This document shows, piece after piece, positions 6,606 to 12,511 of a stretch of 12,511 bases of DNA. Each line of letters opens with the position of its first letter. Within the stretch, counting starts at the first letter, position 1. This DNA comes from Thermoplasmata archaeon (GTDB taxonomy: Archaea > Thermoplasmatota > Thermoplasmata > Thermoplasmatales > Thermoplasmataceae). Below the pieces are notes generated by a model. The model was not told where the DNA came from. It made no database searches and was given only the letters and a program-made list of their open reading frames with translations. Made by a program: the position numbers and the translations under genes. The stretch lies in the NCBI GenBank assembly GCA_021827885.1, contig JAKAUD010000198.1:1-12511 (forward strand). Reading direction: 5' to 3'.

Positions 6606-7133
6606 TCATAAAACCTCTTCACTCTTGACTATCCTTGCGCCATAATTCCTCTTCATATCGTATAGGGCCTTTTCATGATCTTTGTCAGATATGGCGGCAC
6701 AAAGATCCTCGATTACCGTTATCCCATAATTCCTGAAAAATGCTCCTGCAGCAGTGTGCAGTACGCATATATCCGTACTGATCCCGAAAATAAAAACATC
6801 CTTCACATTGCTTGCCCTCAGGTAGCCGTCAAGATCAGAATCGTAGAATGCATCAAAATGCCTCTTCTTTATGTCATGCCCGCTGATTCCTTTGAGGGCT
6901 GTGTGAAGCTCAGAACCCCATTCACCGTCAAGGCAGTGTTCCCCCCAAACCCTGAATTCAGGATCATCCTTGATGTGGCTATCCCTCGTGAAAATAATGA
7001 TGCCTCCTTTCCTGTTCCTGAGGAATCCTGCAGCTTTCTCCGCGACCTCTACCGCCCTTGCACTGCCAAACCTGCCTTCCACAAAGTCATTTACAAGATC
7101 CACTGCGATAAATGCTTTCACCGAATCACTCAT
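6606..7133 (-). CDS. pncA: Nicotinamidase (isochorismatase-like cysteine hydrolase)
   Basis: The 175-residue protein hydrolyses nicotinamide to nicotinate and ammonia, feeding pncB next door. It has the isochorismatase-fold layout: catalytic Asp12 in AVDLVNDF, Lys90 in DIKKRHFDAF and nucleophile Cys123 in GISTDICVLHTA. Asp51 and His53 (TRDSH) with His66 (GEHC) fit the metal site that separates nicotinamidases from other family members. Ser119-Thr120 before the Cys region matches the cis-peptide loop. The length is normal for the short archaeal form. The start ATG overlaps the cysS stop by 8 nt (ATGAGTGA), and GGGAGGC in the cysS end (7144-7150) is its Shine-Dalgarno. The stop codon directly abuts the pncB start. 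Together these show a coupled operon. Confidence 0.93.
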   Translation of the reverse strand: MSDSVKAFIAVDLVNDFVEGRFGSARAVEVAEKAAGFLRNRKGGIIIFTRDSHIKDDPEFRVWGEHCLDGEWGSELHTALKGISGHDIKKRHFDAFYDSDLDGYLRASNVKDVFIFGISTDICVLHTAAGAFFRNYGITVIEDLCAAISDKDHEKALYDMKRNYGARIVKSEEVL

Positions 7134-8493
7134 AAAACCATTCGCCTCCCTGCTTATTGTCCTCTACGGCAATTCCCGATTCGCGCAGCGCATTCCTTAT
7201 GCTGTCGGACTCCCTGAACATCTTCTGTGCCCTGAGGCTTTCCCTCAGCTTTAATAGGGCATCAACTGTTTTCGGGGACAGCCTGCTGGAATCCCCGCTG
7301 AAAATAACAGAAAGGAAACTGTCAGCCCACCTGAATACTTCCAATATGCCTGAGGCCTCTGACCGGGAAATGCTATCTTCACTTTCTATGACTTTTCCGG
7401 ATAATTCCATGAGTGCTGTTATTGTTTCCCGCGTGTTGAAATCATCGTCCATGCTGCTCTTCATATCATCCATATATTGTTTATACTGCAGCCCGGACCC
7501 CTTTCCTTCGGACCTGCTCAGGATACGGATTGCCTTTCGCATATAATTGAGGTTCTTCCTTGATTCCTCAAGAAGCGCAATGCTGAAATCTGCCAGCGAT
7601 CTGTAATGGGATGAGAGCATGGAGAACCTGATTTCTGAGGCGGAATAATTTTTCAGTATATCTTCCGGAGTCAGGAAATTATTGAGGGATTTGGACATCT
7701 TCTGCCCGTTGAGGGTAAGCATGCCGGAATGCATCCAGTAATTGCTCAACATCGGCTGGCCGCTAATGCTTCTCATTATGGCTATTTCTCCCTCATGATG
7801 GGGAAACATCAGATCTGTGCCACCTCCATGGATATCATAAACATCCCCAAAATATTCCTGCGTGATGGCGGTATCCTCAATATTCCATCCAGGCCTACCG
7901 TCTCCCCATGGAGATGGCCAGTAAGGCTCCCCCGGCTTCCTGAATTTCCACAGGACAAAATCGCCCTGGTTCTCCTTGTTTTCTGCCACATTCACCCTTG
8001 TCCCGGACTTAAGCTGCTCGGATCTCTGCCCGGATAATTTTCCATAATCACCAAATGCCGACACCCGGAAGTAAATCCCGTCTTCCAGCCGATAGGCGTA
8101 ATTTTTTTCCTCAAGAATCCTGATCTGTTCAATAATTTCGTCTATATGGTACGTTGCCCTTGCATAGAGCGAAACGGAATCCACAGAAAACAATTTCATG
8201 ACATCCATATATTCCCTCAGGTACCCATCGGAGAGTTCCATGGCGGGAGCGTCCTTTTCCTGTGCCCGGTTGATGATCTTGTCGTCAATGTCGGTTATAT
8301 TCTGAAGGTAAAAAACATCATATCCGCTCAATCTCATATATTTTGTAATGGCATCAAAGAAGATGAATGTCCTGAGATTCCCTATGTGTGGAGAGTCGTA
8401 TGGCGTAATGCCACAGACAAACATCTTCACCCTTTTGCCGTGTATAGGCTTAAATTCCTCTTTTGATGAAGTCAATGTATTATATATTAACAT
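7126..8493 (-). CDS. cysS: Cysteinyl-tRNA synthetase
   Basis: A class I synthetase that charges tRNA-Cys. Counting from the upstream ATG at 8511, the HIGN signature is at 42-45, KMSKS at 271-275, and the cysteine-site zinc region contains Cys33, a GWNIEDTAI segment (208-216) and FPHHEGEI (236-243). In the E. coli enzyme the residue matching Asp213 is a zinc-binding Cys (IECSAM); here it is Asp. The anticodon-binding helical domain follows from about 300. I place the start at ATG 8493, giving MLIYNTLTSSKEEFKP, the normal beginning for this family, and because a TATA-like TTTTAAC is centred about 27 nt upstream, fitting a leaderless message. ATG 8511 would add six residues. It is the first gene of the cysS-pncA-pncB operon. 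Confidence 0.94.
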   Translation of the reverse strand: MLIYNTLTSSKEEFKPIHGKRVKMFVCGITPYDSPHIGNLRTFIFFDAITKYMRLSGYDVFYLQNITDIDDKIINRAQEKDAPAMELSDGYLREYMDVMKLFSVDSVSLYARATYHIDEIIEQIRILEEKNYAYRLEDGIYFRVSAFGDYGKLSGQRSEQLKSGTRVNVAENKENQGDFVLWKFRKPGEPYWPSPWGDGRPGWNIEDTAITQEYFGDVYDIHGGGTDLMFPHHEGEIAIMRSISGQPMLSNYWMHSGMLTLNGQKMSKSLNNFLTPEDILKNYSASEIRFSMLSSHYRSLADFSIALLEESRKNLNYMRKAIRILSRSEGKGSGLQYKQYMDDMKSSMDDDFNTRETITALMELSGKVIESEDSISRSEASGILEVFRWADSFLSVIFSGDSSRLSPKTVDALLKLRESLRAQKMFRESDSIRNALRESGIAVEDNKQGGEWFYE

Positions 8494-8515
8494 TTTTCCA
8501 ATGCATGCCATTCGA

Positions 8516-8530
8516 AGTTAAAACGGTTTT
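8516..8530 (-). promoter_or_regulatory. Putative cysS operon promoter with a palindromic box
   Basis: On the minus strand TTTTAACTT is centred about 27 nt before ATG 8493. It overlaps a small palindrome (AAAAC-G-GTTTT, 8520-8530), and ACGGTTTT recurs at 8563-8570, 40 bp further upstream. The TATA match is poor and the site is inferred from spacing. Confidence 0.4.
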
Positions 8531-8544
8531 GACAATCTATTGAA

Positions 8545-8559
8545 AATTCATTCTGAATT
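8545..8559. repeat. Short inverted repeat between cysS and the NYN gene
   Basis: AATTCA (8545-8550) and TGAATT (8554-8559) are perfect inverted copies around three bases, in the 155-bp gap upstream of cysS. It may be the 3' end structure of the NYN transcript or an operator; nothing decides between them. Confidence 0.25.
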
Positions 8560-8666
8560 GATACGGTTTTTGTTTTTGCAACTGAAGTGGTTTCCTCCTT
8601 CCAGCTTTCACGATTTTTGTGGAGGTCTTGTTAAAGGTGCCGCTCACATGGATTTTGCAGTAGCCC

Positions 8667-9779
8667 TCACGAATCCCCCTGTACGAACCTGTAAACTCGG
8701 TCCTCACCTTGTTTCTCACCCTCATAGATCAGTATGTCAGGATAATGCTCAACATAATCTGCTAAATCGGCAAAGCCGTATTTGGCAGGTAGAAATCCCG
8801 GGTTTATCTCCCTCAACTTTATACCTAATCTTGCTCCCAGGACTGTGTTATCCGGTTCAGCAATGGATTTGGAAGCGTTAAGAAGAAGATCACGGGCTTC
8901 GGCCACACTATCTGTCCTCTTGCTTCTCAGCGCTTTGACAATTTTGCTATTTTCATTCACGGTGAATACGGTAAAGGAAAACAGATTTCCATAGGAATCT
9001 GGAAATTCCGGCTTTTTTTTCTCGGTTAAAATTATACCAGCCTCCTCGATTGACCTGAATACCTGCTTCCGGGCTAAGTGTTCGAGATCTGGCAGGGATT
9101 GTGCCAACCCCTCAACGAGGAAGATACTTACCTTAACTGACCCAAACTTGCCCTTATATTCATCGAAGGATTCAATTGCAGCTATTGAAGCCTTTATTTG
9201 ATCAGGGGTAAGTTCCTCGACAGAAACTGGCTGATTGATACCTTTTGGAGTAATAAACCCTTTTTCGTGCTTCCCATATCCTGAATAATTCTCCGGCTTG
9301 ACATACGAGTAGTTTGATTCACCAATAAGGTACTTCAGATCGCCAGACAAACTCTTTTCAAATCCTACAAAGTGAAGATTCTTTCCCTTCTCCCTTGCTC
9401 TATTTGCTATTGGCAGGTAATCTCGATCTCCAGCGAATATCACAATAGTATCAATGTCTTCTCTTGTTATTATAGTCTCCTGGACTGAGAGTGAAAGCTC
9501 TATATCCGCGCTGTTCTTGTGCGCTGTGGAAAGTATGTCCACTATCCGGATGCCCAGTCTCTGCAATTCTCTTTTAGGGTAGTCTTTGAAACTCCAGTCA
9601 GCAAATGCCTGCCGAATTATAAACTCTCCATGGATTGCTCTCGATTCATCAAGATAATAGGCTATTAATGCCACCGCTTCTTCGCCGGCGTCCTCGTATG
9701 GCATTTCATAAAGATTCGTGAGAGAGTAGTAAAAATTCTCGAAATCTATAAACACTGCAGCAAGCTTACGACCGTTCAT
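8667..9779 (-). CDS. NYN (PIN-like) ribonuclease domain protein with C-terminal OST-HTH/LOTUS domain
   Basis: This 370-residue protein has an N-terminal NYN domain of the LabA/DUF88 type (about 5-160), a PIN-like fold that usually cuts RNA. The acidic cluster is complete: Asp12 in FIDFENF, Asp92 in SADIELS, and Asp118/Asp120 in FAGDRDYLP. A linker rich in Gly/Tyr/Lys (160-185) leads to a middle region (190-280) with helix-strand character that may be a winged-helix module. Residues about 312-366 (LGARLGIKLREINPGF..., ADLADYVEHYPDIL) match the OST-HTH/LOTUS fold that binds RNA, including G-rich RNA in other organisms. The start ATG 9779 has TTTAAAA centred 27 nt upstream, so the message is probably leaderless. 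It stands alone, divergent from the AbiE pair; its target is unknown. Confidence 0.82.
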   Translation of the reverse strand: MNGRKLAAVFIDFENFYYSLTNLYEMPYEDAGEEAVALIAYYLDESRAIHGEFIIRQAFADWSFKDYPKRELQRLGIRIVDILSTAHKNSADIELSLSVQETIITREDIDTIVIFAGDRDYLPIANRAREKGKNLHFVGFEKSLSGDLKYLIGESNYSYVKPENYSGYGKHEKGFITPKGINQPVSVEELTPDQIKASIAAIESFDEYKGKFGSVKVSIFLVEGLAQSLPDLEHLARKQVFRSIEEAGIILTEKKKPEFPDSYGNLFSFTVFTVNENSKIVKALRSKRTDSVAEARDLLLNASKSIAEPDNTVLGARLGIKLREINPGFLPAKYGFADLADYVEHYPDILIYEGEKQGEDRVYRFVQGDS

Positions 9780-9802
9780 ATAAACGACAAAAAGAATTCA
9801 CT

Positions 9803-9809
9803 TTTAAAC
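9803..9809 (-). promoter_or_regulatory. TATA-like box of the NYN-LOTUS gene
   Basis: TTTAAAA on the minus strand is centred about 27 nt before ATG 9779, the spacing expected for a leaderless archaeal transcript. Confidence 0.5.
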
Positions 9810-10103
9810 TTGTTGTAATGCACATATCTCCTTTTATATGGCGTCAAAATAGTCCTAGGATTTCAACTACATTTTCCAATGAGCATATCTCAATGAATCC
9901 CGTAATTCTCGTGGTTTTTCACTGTTTGAATAGCTGATCGATATCTTAATGCTGTAGTGGAATACATTTTTCTTTTTCCATTACAAGAAAAAAGATGTGT
10001 GCAATGAAAAGAAGCCCTATACACCTCTTAGACGTAGTATGTATCTTTGATAAAACCTAAGCACACTTTGACGCTATATCAATAAGAAGAGTGGAATCAG
10101 TGA

Positions 10104-10131
10104 AAGTTATAATATAATATAACAATAACTT
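10104..10131 (+). promoter_or_regulatory. AbiE promoter: TATA box inside nested inverted repeats (candidate operator)
   Basis: The TATA-like region is centred about 10111, 27 nt before ATG 10138, so the message is likely leaderless. Two inverted repeats surround it: AAGTTAT (10104-10110) with ATAACTT (10125-10131), centres 21 bp apart, and GTTATA (10106-10111) with TATAAC (10118-10123). Classical AbiEi antitoxins repress their own promoter through inverted repeats, so this is the natural candidate for binding by the AbiEi-like protein. Confidence 0.5.
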
Positions 10132-10137
10132 ATTTAC

Positions 10138-10779
10138 ATGGAACCAATAGGATCATTTCTCAGTGGACCGAGACTCAAACTTGCAGAACTCCAGGATTAC
10201 GTAATTGATATCATATATGATAGTTTCCAGTCCAATGCGCTTCTCTATGGGGGGACTGCAATATGGAGATGTTTTGGCGGTATGAGATTCTCCGAAGATA
10301 TTGACATATATCTTGAAATCCCCCCATTCGAGGATTTTATCTCAAAACTTGAAAAGTACGGTTTGAAACTGGTCTGGAGGGATCCTGAATTTCCCTCGAG
10401 GGTTAGAATTGGCAGCGGTGAAACTGAAATTCTTCTGGAAACCAAACCAGGTTTTGCAGAAAACGAGATAAGGGTTTATTCCCGAATTGATGGAAGTGCA
10501 AAAACAATAAGTGTTCTTAGCCCAACTGAATTGATGACTAGAAAGATAGAAGCGTACCATGGCAGGAGATTTGTGAGAGACATCTATGATCTTTTCATCC
10601 TTACGAAATGGCTGGACAAGTCAGACTATGTTGTGAAATCACAAATATCACGGTTCTTGCATGAACTACATACACCCGTTGATGAGCAGATCCTGTCTTC
10701 ATTACTTTATGCAGGTCCTCGAGATTTGAGTTTTGCCAGCATGACGGATTACATTAGAAGGTGGTTGAATGAAATATGA
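10138..10779 (+). CDS. abiEii: AbiEii/AbiGii-family nucleotidyltransferase toxin
   Basis: The 213-residue protein has the DNA-polymerase-beta-like nucleotidyltransferase signature of AbiEii toxins: LLYGGTAIWR (35-44), then MRFSEDIDIY (49-58) with metal-binding Asp54 and Asp56. The later motifs PTELMTRKIEAYHGRR (129-144, Lys136) and RDIYDLFIL (147-155) are also typical. The known family acts as the toxin of a type IV-like toxin-antitoxin and abortive-infection system, and related enzymes modify tRNA ends; the target here is unknown. It is shorter than many AbiEii proteins (~300 residues), lacking much of the C-terminal part. It has no Shine-Dalgarno because the transcript is probably leaderless. 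The gene overlaps the AbiEi-like gene by 11 nt and comes first, the reverse of the classical order. Confidence 0.85.
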   Translation: MEPIGSFLSGPRLKLAELQDYVIDIIYDSFQSNALLYGGTAIWRCFGGMRFSEDIDIYLEIPPFEDFISKLEKYGLKLVWRDPEFPSRVRIGSGETEILLETKPGFAENEIRVYSRIDGSAKTISVLSPTELMTRKIEAYHGRRFVRDIYDLFILTKWLDKSDYVVKSQISRFLHELHTPVDEQILSSLLYAGPRDLSFASMTDYIRRWLNEI

Positions 10780-11329
10780 TGCTCCTTTTGTTGAGTTTTT
10801 TACTAAACAGGCAATATTCACCACTGATGATGCTAGAAGATTTCTTACAAGACTTGGCGCCGGAGAAGCTTATATAAGATTGATGCTTCATAACATGGTC
10901 GATTCGGGCAGGCTTCACCGGATAGGAAAGGGCGCATACACGTTTCACCGAAATGAAGTTGCAATCGGATTCAAGTTCAGGCCTTTCTATTATGGTCTTC
11001 AATTTACGCTCACGATAAGAAAGATATGGACTCAACAATCTGTTCCGGTAATCATAACCGCGAGTAAGGCGAATCCTGGAGTCAGGGATATCATGGGAAC
11101 AAGAGTGATGCTACACAGGATTAGTGAAAAAGCATTCTTTGGTTTCGAGTACCTGAATTACGGTGGACTCTTTGTTCCAGTTTCAGATCTGGAGAAGACT
11201 CTGCTTGATTTCGGTTATTACGGTATATCTCTGGACCCGGAAACCATGTCTGCTCTAAAGAAGAAAGTGAATAAATCTAAGCTCATGGGATATGCTTCAA
11301 AACTTGGCGGGAAGTTAGAAGAGGATTAG
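10769..11329 (+). CDS. abiEi: AbiEi-like antitoxin/transcriptional regulator
   Basis: The 186-residue protein begins with a winged-helix region: FVEFFTKQAIFTTDDARRFL (7-26), then AYIRLMLHNMVDSGRLHRIGKGAYTF (34-59), the layout of AbiEi N-terminal domains in which a recognition helix is followed by a wing ending in GxY. The C-terminal part contains YYGLQFTL, a VPVIITAS strand, GTRVMLHRI and VSDLEKTLLDFGYYG (137-151), which matches the 'v-s-EKtllDl' segment of AbiEi antitoxins. It probably neutralises the upstream toxin and represses the shared promoter. The start ATG lies inside the toxin gene with GGTGG (10760-10764) five bases upstream, so it is translated from the same message. The antitoxin role is inferred from family and position. 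Confidence 0.8.
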   Translation: MKYDAPFVEFFTKQAIFTTDDARRFLTRLGAGEAYIRLMLHNMVDSGRLHRIGKGAYTFHRNEVAIGFKFRPFYYGLQFTLTIRKIWTQQSVPVIITASKANPGVRDIMGTRVMLHRISEKAFFGFEYLNYGGLFVPVSDLEKTLLDFGYYGISLDPETMSALKKKVNKSKLMGYASKLGGKLEED

Positions 11330-11456
11330 TTCTTGGGCAGAAGCCGCGTCAAATGAACCTATAAACAAACCATGTCTAGAAACTCAGGTCTGTTTTAGAA
11401 ACGCCCGAGTTGCAGGAGGATATCACACTATCATATGGCAGACAAAGGAAAATATA

Positions 11457-11464
11457 TTTTTTTT
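11457..11464 (+). terminator. T8 tract, likely terminator of the AbiE transcript
   Basis: Eight consecutive T's lie about 128 nt past the AbiEi-like stop. It is the longest T-run downstream of that gene and fits an archaeal terminator. Confidence 0.4.
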
Positions 11465-11727
11465 GTAAACATTAATTTTCGAATTGGTCCTATCTTCCGT
11501 TGACCGTTTCAATGAATGACTTTGTTTTCCTCATTTATAGAGAACTTGACATATATTTCCTAATTAAGCATTGTTTAGAATCCTGAATGAATTATTGCCT
11601 CGGTATCCCCATCCTGGAAATAAGAGCTCCTTCAGGCATAGATAGAATAGTGTAATTGCAACATCCAGAACCAATATGCCCTCACAGAATGTTCCAGAGG
11701 AAAATCGTTGAAAGAGCTAAGAAACAA

Positions 11728-11734
11728 CTATATC
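11728..11734 (+). promoter_or_regulatory. TATA-like box of the ABC transporter gene
   Basis: CTATATC is centred about 25 nt before ATG 11756, consistent with a leaderless or nearly leaderless transcript. The match is moderate. Confidence 0.4.
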
Positions 11735-11755
11735 TTAAGAACAATATGTGTTGAC

Positions 11756-12511
11756 ATGAATTCTGAGGAATATGCCATAGAGGTGAATGACCTTGTCAAG
11801 AGTTATGATGGAAAGACAAATCAGGTAGATCACCTTAATTTCACTGTTCCATACGGTGAAATATATGGCCTGCTTGGAAAAAATGGGGCAGGAAAAACAA
11901 CAACAATCAAGATACTTACAACCCTTCTGCAACCAAATTCCGGATCCGCAAAGATCTGCGGTATTGACGTTAAAAAGAAACCAAACAACATCAGGAAGAT
12001 TATTGGAGTCGTCCAGCAGGGTGAATCCTTTGACTTCACGACCGTTGAGAAGAGTTTCTATATCTATGGGCTTCTTTGGGAAATCCCAAAGCCTGTCGTA
12101 ACGAGGAAGGCATCCGAACTCATGGAACTCTTTGAACTCAAAGAGATAAGGGATAGAAGAATGTTTGAACTTTCAGGCGGGCAGAAGAAACGGGTTCAGG
12201 TGGCAAGGGAATTTATCCATGATATGAAGGTGCTTTTCCTTGATGAGCCAACCATTGGAATGGATCCAATAATGAGAAGGGACATTCTCAATTACATAAA
12301 GGAAAAGTCGAAGGACGGCCTTACCGTCCTCTTCACAACCCATATCCTTGAGGAGGCTGATTACCTTTGCAAAAAGATAGGCATGATCAATCGTGGAAAA
12401 ATGGTTGCAGAGGGGAGTTCATCTGAACTGAAGGATAAGTTCGAGGCAATGAGAAAACTGACAATAACCCCACGTGGTGGCATTTCCGCCGATAAGATTG
12501 AACAACTTCAG
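11756..12511 (+). CDS. ABC-2-type exporter ATP-binding protein, 3' end outside the window
   Basis: From ATG 11756 the frame is open to the window end (252 residues). All ABC ATPase motifs are present: Walker A GKNGAGKTT in the LLGKNGAGKTTTIKIL segment, Q-loop VVQQGESFD, signature LSGGQKKRVQVAR, Walker B VLFLDEPTIGMDP with catalytic Glu, and the switch His in TTHILEEAD. The 'GMDP' after Walker B and overall layout fit the CcmA/DrrA group (COG1131) that powers ABC-2 exporters of drugs, lipids or polysaccharides. The final visible part (MRKLTITPRGGI...) starts the C-terminal extension common in this group. A permease gene would be expected just downstream. No Shine-Dalgarno is seen, in line with a leaderless message. 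The substrate cannot be told from this part. Confidence 0.93.
   Translation, partial: MNSEEYAIEVNDLVKSYDGKTNQVDHLNFTVPYGEIYGLLGKNGAGKTTTIKILTTLLQPNSGSAKICGIDVKKKPNNIRKIIGVVQQGESFDFTTVEKSFYIYGLLWEIPKPVVTRKASELMELFELKEIRDRRMFELSGGQKKRVQVAREFIHDMKVLFLDEPTIGMDPIMRRDILNYIKEKSKDGLTVLFTTHILEEADYLCKKIGMINRGKMVAEGSSSELKDKFEAMRKLTITPRGGISADKIEQLQ

Larger units (their letters stand above)
9780..10137. other. Divergent intergenic region between the NYN-LOTUS and AbiE genes
   Basis: This 358-bp, A+T-rich stretch holds the two outward promoters at its edges. In the middle there is an 8-bp inverted repeat (TTTTTCTT 9967-9974, AAGAAAAA 9985-9992) with a 10-nt loop. An 18-codon ATG frame at 10004-10060 has no ribosome site or family likeness. 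No RNA gene is recognisable. Confidence 0.4.
11330..11755. other. Gene-poor stretch between the AbiE locus and the ABC transporter gene
   Basis: No supported gene was found in these 426 bp. An imperfect inverted repeat (AACTCAGG 11381-11388, CCCGAGTT 11404-11411, one mismatch) is followed at 11457-11464 by a T8 run. Short A+T-rich segments occur throughout. An 11-codon ATG frame near 11676 is not convincing. No tRNA, CRISPR repeat or insertion-sequence ends were seen. Confidence 0.4.

Noticed and set aside
6675..7217. 180-codon plus-strand frame opposite pncA and the end of cysS
   Set aside because: Antisense to pncA with its full catalytic triad; crosses gene borders and has no promoter.
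8537..8725. 62-codon basic minus-strand frame overlapping the NYN 3' end
   Set aside because: Overlaps the LOTUS-encoding codons in another frame, with no conserved motif; the Lys/Arg content reflects A-rich sequence.
10004..10060. 18-codon ATG frame in the divergent NYN/AbiE region
   Set aside because: No TATA box at the right distance, no Shine-Dalgarno and no recognisable peptide.
11381..11411. Imperfect inverted repeat as an insertion-sequence end
   Set aside because: No second copy, no target duplication and no transposase nearby; a weak 3'-end structure is simpler.

Overview
The window looks like a chromosomal segment of an archaeon, most likely of the Thermoplasmatales/Thermoplasmata. 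The grounds are archaeal TATA-like boxes centred about 25-30 nt before several start codons (leaderless transcripts), poly-T terminators without strong hairpins, a tRNA-Ser(GCU) with no encoded CCA, and an Lhr-type helicase and nicotinate phosphoribosyltransferase of archaeal type, the latter with a C-terminal zinc knuckle as described for the Thermoplasma acidophilum enzyme. The lineage is inferred from family knowledge; no search was run.

Layout. (1) 1-1693: an A+T-rich stretch with the 3' part of a large gene of unknown function (possibly the end of a HerA/FtsK-like ATPase), a doubtful 31-codon ORF overlapping its end, and about 340 bp without a convincing gene. It sits against the 3' end of a tRNA, so it may be an integrated element. 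(2) 1694-2180: tRNA-Ser(GCU) and a small 53-codon gene, both on the minus strand and directly abutting, then a divergent 20-codon gene for a very Asp-rich microprotein with a strong TATA box, a strong Shine-Dalgarno and a T-rich terminator. (3) 2291-5400: an Lhr-family helicase overlapping a small Toprim protein (COG1658-like), probably a nucleic-acid processing pair. (4) 5406-8493, minus strand: a tightly coupled cysS-pncA-pncB operon. pncA deamidates nicotinamide and pncB makes nicotinate mononucleotide, so the last two genes form the NAD salvage (Preiss-Handler) entry. (5) 8667-11329: an accessory-looking region with a NYN ribonuclease-LOTUS protein on the minus strand, divergent from an AbiE-type toxin-antitoxin pair whose order (toxin first) is the reverse of the classical one, and whose promoter carries nested inverted repeats. 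(6) 11330-12511: a 426-bp gap and the 5' part of an ABC-2-type exporter ATPase that runs off the window.

Housekeeping genes (2291-8493) look richer in G+C than the flanks. The best candidates for something new are the Asp-rich microprotein, the operator-like repeats and reversed order at the AbiE locus, and the pairing of that locus with the NYN-LOTUS gene. No CRISPR array or complete insertion sequence was seen.
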